Below, piece after piece: positions 23,195 to 30,311 of a DNA stretch of 42,129 nucleotides. The position numbers were made by a program, and so were the translations under genes. Under the pieces are notes generated by a model. The model searched no databases. It was not told the DNA's origin and saw nothing but the letters and a program-made list of their open reading frames with translations. This DNA comes from Pseudomonadota bacterium. GTDB taxonomy: Bacteria > Pseudomonadota > Alphaproteobacteria > Caulobacterales > Caulobacteraceae. The stretch spans positions 1-42,129 of the forward strand of contig JAFAEC010000087.1 in NCBI GenBank assembly GCA_023424215.1. Direction: 5' to 3'. Numbering within the stretch: the stretch's first letter is position 1; each line of letters opens with the position of its first letter.

Positions 23195-24079
23195 ATGAAA
23201 CGCTCATTCATGGTCGCGGTGGCGCTGGCGTCCTTCGCCATTCCAGCCGCGGCGCCGCTGGCGGTCCTTGCGCAGGACGCCGAGAGCCGGGGCGGCCGAC
23301 GCGGCGCCGCCCTCCAGAACGGGGGTGAGGAGCGCCAGGCGCGTCTCGCGGAAGCCCGGGCCGCTCGTGAACGCTCACGCCAGCCCCGGGCGGAAGCGCC
23401 GGCCGCGCCTCGCCCCGAACGGCGTGAAGACCGGCAGGAACGTCGGGAGGAACGCCGCGAGAACCGGCAGGAGCGGCGCGAGGAGCGCCGTGAGAACCGG
23501 CAGGAGCGACGCGAGGGACCGCGGACGGCCCTCCCCCAACCGCGTCCGGCCCGCCCGGAGCTGCGTCAGGACCGGCGCGAAGACCGCCGGGAGAACCGGC
23601 AGGAGCGGCGCGAGGAGCGCCGCGAGAACCGGCAGGACCGTCGCGAAGACCGGCGCGAATGGCGGCAGGAGCGTCGGGAGGACCGGCGCGAGCGGCGGCA
23701 GGATCGGCGCGAGTATCGCGAGTTCCGGGACCGCTTCAACGCCGACCACTGGCGTCGCGACTGGAACCGGCGGCACGCCCGCGACTGGTGGCGGCACGAC
23801 CGGCGCTGGCGCGGCTTCTCCGGCGTCCGGATCGGCTTCTACTTCGCCCCGGGCCACGGCTACTACAGCGTGCCGCGCAGCTACTGGAACCAGCGCTGGC
23901 ATGTCGGCCAGTACCTGCCCTCGATCTTCTGGCGCTACCAGTTGAACGACTGGCGCACCTACGGGCTGGGCTATCCGCCCCCGGGGGCACGCTGGGTTCT
24001 GGTCGACAACCACATCTATCTGATCGACGAGTTCGACGGGTACATCATCGATGTGATCTACGACGCCTGGGCCTGGTAG
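23195..24079 (+). CDS. RcnB-family periplasmic protein with long Arg-rich repeats (copy 2)
   Basis: This 294-residue precursor has a signal peptide ending near VLAQ (residue 27) and an Arg/Glu/Gln/Asp-rich repeat region (about residues 70-190; units such as RRENRQERREE). A Trp/His/Arg-rich stretch follows (HWRRDWNRRHARDWWRHDRRW). The C-terminal RcnB domain (RWHVGQYLPSIFWRYQLNDWRTYGLGYPPPGARWVLVDNHIYLID...IIDVIYDAWAW) is complete. It is a diverged tandem paralogue of the preceding gene with a longer repeat region. The repeat is probably helical and strongly charged; a role in binding anionic envelope polymers or metals is inference only. Confidence 0.85.
   Translation: MKRSFMVAVALASFAIPAAAPLAVLAQDAESRGGRRGAALQNGGEERQARLAEARAARERSRQPRAEAPAAPRPERREDRQERREERRENRQERREERRENRQERREGPRTALPQPRPARPELRQDRREDRRENRQERREERRENRQDRREDRREWRQERREDRRERRQDRREYREFRDRFNADHWRRDWNRRHARDWWRHDRRWRGFSGVRIGFYFAPGHGYYSVPRSYWNQRWHVGQYLPSIFWRYQLNDWRTYGLGYPPPGARWVLVDNHIYLIDEFDGYIIDVIYDAWAW
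23459..23637 (+). repeat. Near-identical 47-nt repeats inside the second rcnB-like gene
   Basis: Positions 23459-23505 and 23591-23637 are the same 47 bases with one mismatch, 132 bp (44 codons) apart and in frame. They lie in a larger field of imperfect repeats from about 23410 to 23720, so the Arg-rich region can grow or shrink by in-frame recombination or slippage. Confidence 0.8.
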
Positions 24080-24100
24080 GTCCTCCGTCTACGGAGCATG

Positions 24101-24133
24101 CGCCGGCCGGTCCACGCGACCGGCCGGCGTTTT
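24101..24133 (+). terminator. Intrinsic terminator after the rcnB-like genes
   Basis: CGCCGGCCGGT-CCACGCG-ACCGGCCGGCG is a perfect 11-bp stem with a 7-base loop followed directly by TTTT. It starts 22 bp after the stop codon and lies before ppk, separating the two transcription units. Confidence 0.85.
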
Positions 24134-24184
24134 CGCGCCCGACGCACGGTTGCAGGGGCCGGCTGGCCGGGCCAGAAGCGACAC

Positions 24185-26410
24185 ATGAGCGACGCGGCCA
24201 TCAGCGACGACACCTCCGGCGCGGAGGTTCCTTCCTCCCGCGCGCCGCAACTGCACCTGTCTGAAGCGCTGATGGCCTCGCCGTCGCGCTTCTTCAACCG
24301 GGAGATCTCCTGGCTGGCCTTCAACGGGCGGGTGCTGGAAGAGGCCGCCAATCCGGCGCACCCGCTGCTGGAGCGGCTGCGCTTCCTCTCCATCTCCGCC
24401 AACAACCTCGACGAATTCTTCATGACCCGCGTCGCCGGCCTCAAGGGCCAGGTCCGCGAGCGGGTGCGGGTGGTCTCGGCCGACGGGCTGACGCCGCAGG
24501 AAACGCTCGACCGGGTCAATCGCGCGGCCGGCGGCCTGATGGCGGAGCAGCAGCGACGCTGGCGCAAGCTGCGCAAGGAGTTGGCGTCCGTTGGAATCGA
24601 GGTGGTGGACGCCGGCCGCATCACCCGAACCGAACGCGAGCGGCTGGAGCCGGAGTTCCTCAGCCAGTTGTTCGCCGTGCTGACGCCGATGGCGATCGAC
24701 CCGGCCCACCCCTTCCCCTTCCTGCCCAATCTGGGTTTCTCGCTGGCGCTGAAGGTCAAGCGGCGCAGCGACGGACGGGTGCTCTACGCCCTGGTGCCGG
24801 TCCCGACCCAGGTGAAGCGGTTCTGGCCTCTGGCCACCGATGGACGATCGACGCCGGGCCGCAAGCGCTTCATCACGCTCGAGAGCCTGCTGACCCTGTT
24901 CATCGATCACCTGTTCCCCGGCTGCGACGTGCTGGAGCGGGGCGTGTTCCGGCTGATCCGGGACTCCGACATCGAGATCGAGGAGGAGGCCGAGGATCTG
25001 GTGATGGAGTTCGAGGAGGCGCTCAAGCAGCGTCGTCTCGGCTCGGTCGTGCGCATCAAGATCGAGGCCTCGATGCCCGACGACCTGCGCACCTTCATCA
25101 CCGGTCAGCTGGAGGCGGCGCCCGAGGACATCGTCGTCGTCGACGGCATGCTGGGCCTGGCCCAGCTCGCCGAACTGATCCCGGGCGGCCACCCCGACCT
25201 CAAGTTTCCGGGCTACGAGCCGCGCTATCCGGAACGCGTCCGCGACCACGGCGGCGACATCTTCGCGGCGGTCCGCGAGAAGGACATGCTGATCCACCAC
25301 CCGTTCGAGAGTTTCGACGTGGTGGTCCAGTTCCTGCGCCAGGCGGCCCGCGACTCCAACGTCATCGCCATCAAGCAGACCCTCTACCGAACCTCGAAGG
25401 ACAGCCCGATCGTCGCCGCGCTGATCGAGGCGGCCGAGAACGGCAAGAATGTCACCGCGCTGGTAGAGCTGAAGGCGCGCTTCGACGAAGAGGCCAACCT
25501 GCGCTGGGCCCGCGCGATGGAGCGCGCCGGGGTCCACGTCGTCTTCGGGTTCGTCGAGTACAAGACCCACGCCAAGGTCAGCGTGGTGGTCCGGCGCGAG
25601 GGCGAGGCGCTGAAGACCTACTGCCACTTCGGCACCGGCAACTACCACCCGATCACCGCCCGCATCTACACCGACCTGAGCCTGTTCAGCTGCGACCCGG
25701 TGCTCGCTCGCGACGCCACGCGGGTGTTCAACTACATCACCGGCTACGCCCAGCCAGACGAGCTCGAAGCGCTGGTCGTCTCGCCGATCAACATGAAGCG
25801 CACCCTGATCGACCTGATCGGCCGCGAGATGACCGCCGCCGCCCAAGGCAAGCCGGCCGCCATCTGGGCCAAGCTCAACGCGCTGGTGGATCCCGAGGTC
25901 ATCGACGCCCTCTACCGCGCCAGCCAGTGGGGCGTCCGCATCGAGCTGGTGGTGCGCGGCATCTGCTGCCTGCGTCCGGGGGTCGAGGGCCTGAGCGAGA
26001 ACATCCGGGTCAAGTCCATCGTCGGCCGCTTCCTTGAGCACAGCCGCGTCGTCGCCTTCGCTCACGGCCGCGACCTGCCCAACGACCGGGCCCTGGTATT
26101 CATCGCCTCGGCCGACTGGATGCCGCGCAACCTCGACCGCCGGGTCGAGCTGATGACGCCGGTGCGCAACGCCACCGTCCACGATCAGGTGCTGGACCAG
26201 ATCATGGTCGCCAATCTCAAGGACGACGCCCAGAGCTGGCTGCTGGAGCCGGACGGGTCCTATCGCCGGCTGGCCCCGGTCGATCCGGAGCGGCCGTTCT
26301 CGGCCCACCGGTACTTCATGACCAATCCCAGCCTCTCCGGGCGCGGTCGCAAGGTGAAGACCCTGCCCGCGCAACTCCGCTACGATCGCCCGGAGCGGAA
26401 GAAGCGCTGA
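24185..26410 (+). CDS. ppk: Polyphosphate kinase 1
   Basis: This 741-residue enzyme makes polyphosphate from ATP at the membrane/cytoplasm. The family start SRFFNREISWLAFNGRVLEEA, the substrate-binding HPFPFLPNLGFSLAL, and the two catalytic histidine segments are all present: His462 in EYKTHAKVSVVVR (phosphorylated in E. coli PPK1) and His619 in RFLEHSRVVAF. HFGTGNYHPITARIYTDLSLF and SPINMKRTLIDLIGREM are further signatures. Length is normal. The start ATG 24185 (MSDAAISDDTSG) begins a short variable leader. The stop overlaps the ppx start by one base (TGATG), so both enzymes of polyphosphate turnover are made from one transcript. Confidence 0.97.
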   Translation: MSDAAISDDTSGAEVPSSRAPQLHLSEALMASPSRFFNREISWLAFNGRVLEEAANPAHPLLERLRFLSISANNLDEFFMTRVAGLKGQVRERVRVVSADGLTPQETLDRVNRAAGGLMAEQQRRWRKLRKELASVGIEVVDAGRITRTERERLEPEFLSQLFAVLTPMAIDPAHPFPFLPNLGFSLALKVKRRSDGRVLYALVPVPTQVKRFWPLATDGRSTPGRKRFITLESLLTLFIDHLFPGCDVLERGVFRLIRDSDIEIEEEAEDLVMEFEEALKQRRLGSVVRIKIEASMPDDLRTFITGQLEAAPEDIVVVDGMLGLAQLAELIPGGHPDLKFPGYEPRYPERVRDHGGDIFAAVREKDMLIHHPFESFDVVVQFLRQAARDSNVIAIKQTLYRTSKDSPIVAALIEAAENGKNVTALVELKARFDEEANLRWARAMERAGVHVVFGFVEYKTHAKVSVVVRREGEALKTYCHFGTGNYHPITARIYTDLSLFSCDPVLARDATRVFNYITGYAQPDELEALVVSPINMKRTLIDLIGREMTAAAQGKPAAIWAKLNALVDPEVIDALYRASQWGVRIELVVRGICCLRPGVEGLSENIRVKSIVGRFLEHSRVVAFAHGRDLPNDRALVFIASADWMPRNLDRRVELMTPVRNATVHDQVLDQIMVANLKDDAQSWLLEPDGSYRRLAPVDPERPFSAHRYFMTNPSLSGRGRKVKTLPAQLRYDRPERKKR

Positions 26411-27918
26411 TGCCCGAGATTTCAGGCTCCATCTCGGGCGCGCCGCGCGACGTCGCCGCCATCGACATCGGTTCGAACTCCATCCGCCTCGTCCTCTACC
26501 GTCTCGAAGGTCGCGCAATCTGGACGGTGTTCAACGAGAAGGTGCTGGCCGGGCTCGGGCGCGATCTCACCCGCACCGGCCGGCTGGCGGTGGACGGGGT
26601 CGAACAGGCCCTTGTCGCCCTCAAGCGGTTCGCCGCCGTGCTCGAGGGCGTGCAACCCTCCCACGCCTTCGTCGCCGCGACGGCTGCGGTCCGCGAGGCG
26701 GCCGATGGAGCCGACTTCTGCGCCCGGGTCGCGGCCGAGACCGGCCTGCAGGTGCAGGTGCTGTCGGGAGAAGAGGAGGCCCGCCGCGCCGCGCTCGGCG
26801 TGCTGGCGGGGATCCCGGACGCCGCCGGCCTGGTCGGCGATCTCGGCGGCTCCAGTCTCGAGCTTGTCCCGATCGACCACGGCGAGGTCGGGCGCGGCGT
26901 CACCCTGCCGCTGGGCCCCTTCTCGCTCGGCGAGTCGCTGGGTCTCGAAGCCCGCCGGGCCGAGATCGCCACGCGGCTGCGCTCCGCAGACGAGTTCCGC
27001 GCCGACACCCTCTACGCCGTCGGCGGGGCCTGGCGCACCCTGGCCCAGGCGCACATGAGCCTGACCGGTTACCCGCTGCACATCGTCCACCAGTACGAGA
27101 TGGGTGCGGCCGAAGCGCGCGAGACCGCCCGCCTGGTCGCACGTCAGTCCCGCGAGTCCCTCGAGAAATGGCCGGGCCTCACGAAGAAGCGGGCCGAGAC
27201 CCTGCCGCACGCCTCTCTCGTCCTGGAAGGCCTGATCGACCGACTGGGCCTCAAACGCATCGTGCTCTCCGCCTGGGGGGTGCGCGAGGGCCTTCTGTAT
27301 GACGCCCTCGACCCTGAGACCTCGGCGGCCGACCCTCTGCTCGCCGGCTGCACCGCCCTCGGGGCGCGACAGGGCGTGTCCCCGACGCTGCCGGGGGCGC
27401 TGAACGCATGGATCGCGCCCATGCTCGAGGCCCTGCCGGCCTCGTTTTCACCGGAGCGCGACGCCGTGCTGGCCGACGCCGCCTGCCGCCTCGCCGATAT
27501 CGGCGCGCGGCTGCATCCGGACCACAGGATAGAACTGGCCTTCGACCAGGTGCTCCGCGCGCCCGTCCCGGGCCAGGGCCACGCCGAGCGGGCCTGGCTG
27601 GCGGCGGCCATCAACGCCCGCTACGGCGGGCCGGCGGCGACGCCCTCGCCCGAACTGGTGCGACGGTTGCTGACCGACGAGCAGCGCCGCTCGGCCCGCG
27701 CCGTCGGCCTCGCCATTCGCATGGCGTGCGACCTGTCCGGACGTTCCCCCCAGCTGCTGGCCAACGCCCACGTCGATGTGCGGGGGGGCCGGCTGGTCCT
27801 TTCGGCGGCGGACGGCTACGCCGACGTGCTGCTGGGCGAGCAGACGCGCAAGCGTGGCAAGGCCGCGGCCGACGCCCTCGGACTCAAGCTGGAGATCGCC
27901 GGCGGCGCGACGACCTAG
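26410..27918 (+). CDS. ppx: Exopolyphosphatase, Ppx/GppA family
   Basis: This 502-residue member of the ASKHA superfamily should cut terminal phosphates from polyphosphate; some family members also hydrolyse pppGpp. The first phosphate loop is AAIDIGSNSIRLVLYR (about 16-31). The catalytic Glu region is ATAAVREAADG, LSGEEEARRAALGVL follows, and the second loop is GDLGGSSLELVPI. A C-terminal HD-like helical part (about 315-480) makes it the longer form. The one-base overlap with ppk argues for polyphosphate as its main substrate. It ends convergently with the next lipoprotein gene, the stops overlapping by four bases. Confidence 0.93.
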   Translation: MPEISGSISGAPRDVAAIDIGSNSIRLVLYRLEGRAIWTVFNEKVLAGLGRDLTRTGRLAVDGVEQALVALKRFAAVLEGVQPSHAFVAATAAVREAADGADFCARVAAETGLQVQVLSGEEEARRAALGVLAGIPDAAGLVGDLGGSSLELVPIDHGEVGRGVTLPLGPFSLGESLGLEARRAEIATRLRSADEFRADTLYAVGGAWRTLAQAHMSLTGYPLHIVHQYEMGAAEARETARLVARQSRESLEKWPGLTKKRAETLPHASLVLEGLIDRLGLKRIVLSAWGVREGLLYDALDPETSAADPLLAGCTALGARQGVSPTLPGALNAWIAPMLEALPASFSPERDAVLADAACRLADIGARLHPDHRIELAFDQVLRAPVPGQGHAERAWLAAAINARYGGPAATPSPELVRRLLTDEQRRSARAVGLAIRMACDLSGRSPQLLANAHVDVRGGRLVLSAADGYADVLLGEQTRKRGKAAADALGLKLEIAGGATT

Positions 27919-28463
27919 TCGCCCATCCACCAGCGCAGGCGCACGGCCTGGGGCGCGGCGTCGCCGACCTTCAGCGACCCGGTCATGACCACCCCTTCGT
28001 CGCCGAGGTTGCGCCGCGACGTGGCCAGGGCGCCCTGATCCATGCGGCCGTCGAAGATCACCCGGCCCAGTTCGGGCGAACGCCCCTCGAACCGCATCTG
28101 GACGTCGTCGACGGCGTAGACGGTGGGGAACACACGGACGGAGACGCTGCGCGTCTCACCCGGCCCGGTCTCAGCCGTCGCGCTGGCGGCGTCGTCAAAG
28201 GCGAGCATGACCGGCGCGAACGCTGTGCTGCGCTCGCCGCCCGCCCAGGAGCCGAACTGGGCCGCCTGACCGACGAAGACATGCTCGAACGACCACTGGC
28301 CGAAGCGGACCTCGTCCATCGGGAGGTAGTAGCCGGAGATATCGCCGGCGGCGTTGTAGGCGAACGACTCGGCCGGCGCGGCGGGGGCTGACCCGCGCTC
28401 GCCCCCGCCGTCGCAAGCGGCGAGCCCGATCAGGGCGGCGGCGAGACAGGCGAGACGACGCAT
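27915..28463 (-). CDS. Hypothetical lipoprotein
   Basis: This 182-residue precursor has a type II signal peptide with lipobox LAAC (Cys17). The mature part has no motif I recognise. It reads as beta-rich, with alternating strands such as FGQWSFEHVFVGQAAQF, FAPVMLAFDDA and SVSVRVFPTVYAVDDVQMRFEG, and ends VRLRWWMGD. A sentence-like pattern of strand pairs suggests a small beta-sandwich anchored in the envelope, but this is inference. It stands on the opposite strand from ppx and shares overlapping stop codons with it. Upstream lies the broken ICMT-like gene. Confidence 0.75.
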   Translation of the reverse strand: MRRLACLAAALIGLAACDGGGERGSAPAAPAESFAYNAAGDISGYYLPMDEVRFGQWSFEHVFVGQAAQFGSWAGGERSTAFAPVMLAFDDAASATAETGPGETRSVSVRVFPTVYAVDDVQMRFEGRSPELGRVIFDGRMDQGALATSRRNLGDEGVVMTGSLKVGDAAPQAVRLRWWMGD

Positions 28464-28529
28464 GGGGATTCTCCGGCGGGCGACGGAACGATACCCAACA
28501 CGTCGGGTCGCCCTTGTCCACGCAGGGTC

Positions 28530-29158
28530 TCAGGGCAGGTGGGCGAACACCCGCAGCCAATGGGCCGCCTGCCCCGCGTCGATCAGTTCGAACAGCGGAA
28601 TGGCCAGAAGGAACACGAGCCCGTCGCGGATGGTCAGCAGGAAGAGCGACGGGCGGATGGTCAGCTGGTCCTCGTCGCGCCACAGCGAGAAGCGGGGCCA
28701 GAACCTCGGCGTGCGCGCCTTGTAGGTTCGGTAGGTTTCGCAGAACTCCCGCTCCAGGAAGGCCTCCTCCCGCCGCACGGTCAGGGAGAACACCAGCAGG
28801 GCGACACGAACAGCAGGGCGATGGTCACGCTGCCGCTCTGGGCGCCGATGCCAAAGGCGCCGATGAAGCTGAACAGGTAGAGCGGATTTCGGGTGACCGA
28901 ATACGGACCTCGGTCGACGATCTCGGACTTCTTGCGCCCGCCGATGTAGAGCGAGCACCACGCCCGTCCGACGATCGAGACGATCATGGCCACGAAGCCA
29001 GCCAGTTCGACCCGCTCGTGCCACACGCTGTCGACGCCGCCGATCGACTGGCTGACCAGCGACAATCCGACCAGACCGATCAGGGCCACGAGCACCGCAG
29101 CTTTCCGGATCTTCTGGACGGTTCCGAGGTCGAGTGCGGACGGCGTCAACGTGGTCAT
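28530..29158 (-). pseudogene. ICMT-like membrane methyltransferase, interrupted by a frameshift
   Basis: Two pieces in different frames make one isoprenylcysteine carboxyl methyltransferase-family (PEMT/ICMT-like) protein of about 209 residues. The first piece (from ATG 29158) has helices AVLVALIGLVGLSLVSQ and FVAMIVSIVGRAWCSLYIG and the SAM-binding DRGPYSVTRNPLYL. It then runs into SVTIALLFV and a stop at 28781. The second frame continues ALLVFSLTVRREEAFLEREFCETYRTYKARTPRFWP, the conserved C-terminal half, to the stop at 28530. The break lies near 28800-28808, where one extra base would restore the frame. It may be a true pseudogene or a sequencing error. Confidence 0.78.
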
Positions 29159-29230
29159 GCGCGGGTCTCCGCACACACCAGACGGCGCGATGACGCCCTT
29201 TTGAAGTCCTATGTTTGCGACCGAAAGGCG

Positions 29231-30187
29231 TTAGCGGTCCAGCGCCCGGTCGAGGGCCCGGAAGGAGTCGATGGCCAGCCGGGTCGAGGCCGTGAACACG
29301 ATCGGGTCGATCCGCTCCAGATCGTCCGACGGACGGTGATAATCCGGGTGGTAGTTCACGCCCAGATACAGGAACGGCACGCCCGCGCGGTGGAAAGCGG
29401 CATGGTCGGACGCCTCGACCCAGTTGTCCTCGCCGGTGTCCTGCGGCGTGTCCTTGCCGAAGGCCAGGGCCACGGACCCTGCCGGTGCGAGCGGCTCGAG
29501 GATCGGCCGGAACTGCGGATTCTGGTAGGTGCCGGTGACCCAGAGCTTGCCGTCGGTCTCCGCCCGGGCGGTCATGTCGAAGTTCAGGTTCATGGCGATC
29601 GAACTGAGCGGGACCGGAGGCGCCTCGACGAAATGCCGGGCGCCCAGCAGGCCGCGCTCCTCGCCGTCCAGCGCCACGAACAGCACGCTGTGCTCTGGCG
29701 CCTCGCGCTTCAGCTCGGCGGCGAGCGCCAGCATGGTCGCCACGCCCGAAGCGTTGTCGTCGGCGCCGTTGTAGATCTGGCCCCCATGCTCGCCGACATG
29801 ATCGTAGTGGGCGGTGACGACGATGTAGCGATCGGTGGCGCGCGTGCCCCGCACCAGGCCGAGGACGTTGACGCCGTTCCATGTCCGCGCGCCCTCACGA
29901 CCCCGGCCGGTCATTTCCCAGGGCTGCAGCCGCCCCATGAGCGGCGCCTCGACCCCCAGCGCCTCCAGACGGCCGACGATGTAGGCCCGCGCCGCCTCGC
30001 CGCCGGCCGATCCGGTGTCGCGACCCTGCATATCGTCGGAGGCCAGCACGCGCACATCCTCGAGCAACTGGGCCTGGAAGGCCGGCGGCTGCGGCGTCGC
30101 CGGGGGCGTCACCGCCGGGGCGGCGCATCCGGCCAGAAACAGGGCGGCGGCGACGGACGACAGCGTCAGGCGGCGATACGAAAGCAT
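29231..30187 (-). CDS. M28-family zinc aminopeptidase lipoprotein
   Basis: This 318-residue precursor has a lipobox LAGC (Cys21), so it is probably tethered in the envelope facing the periplasm. The M28 metal site is complete: His in VVTAHYDHVGEHGG, Asp in IYNGADDNASGVATML, the general base and metal-binding Glu pair in ALDGEERGLLGARHF, Asp in NFDMTA, and His in DYHRPSDDLERID. Family members remove N-terminal residues from peptides using two zinc ions. The substrate is not predictable. The ATG at 30187 directly follows the ligA promoter region on the other strand. The broken ICMT-like gene lies 72 bp downstream. Confidence 0.9.
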   Translation of the reverse strand: MLSYRRLTLSSVAAALFLAGCAAPAVTPPATPQPPAFQAQLLEDVRVLASDDMQGRDTGSAGGEAARAYIVGRLEALGVEAPLMGRLQPWEMTGRGREGARTWNGVNVLGLVRGTRATDRYIVVTAHYDHVGEHGGQIYNGADDNASGVATMLALAAELKREAPEHSVLFVALDGEERGLLGARHFVEAPPVPLSSIAMNLNFDMTARAETDGKLWVTGTYQNPQFRPILEPLAPAGSVALAFGKDTPQDTGEDNWVEASDHAAFHRAGVPFLYLGVNYHPDYHRPSDDLERIDPIVFTASTRLAIDSFRALDRALDR

Positions 30188-30279
30188 GGCGACTCCTCGG
30201 GACCGGCGCGGACGCTAGCGGGCGGCGGCGGCCCCGTCAGATTAACTCTCTGTCATGGCCCCGTCGGGCGGCGCCCGAT

Positions 30280-30287
30280 GCTAGAAC
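30280..30287 (+). promoter_or_regulatory. Candidate -10 element of ligA
   Basis: GCTAGAAC is an exact match to the Caulobacter housekeeping -10 consensus GCTANAWC and lies 24 bp upstream of the ligA ATG. A convincing -35 is not seen. A GANTC site (GAATC, 30296-30300) lies just downstream, near the expected transcription start. Confidence 0.45.
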
Positions 30288-30311
30288 CATGTCGCGAATC
30301 CGGAGCGATGC

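Noticed and set aside
22480..23720. CRISPR array or tandem-repeat locus
   Set aside because: The repeats are imperfect, of variable spacing, in frame, and encode an Arg-rich protein segment; there are no unique spacers or cas genes.
24089..26518. Very long minus-strand frame (over 800 codons) opposite ppk
   Set aside because: The complementary strand of ppk lacks stops because of strong codon bias; the translation is rich in His, Asp and Arg with no recognisable domain, while ppk is unambiguous.
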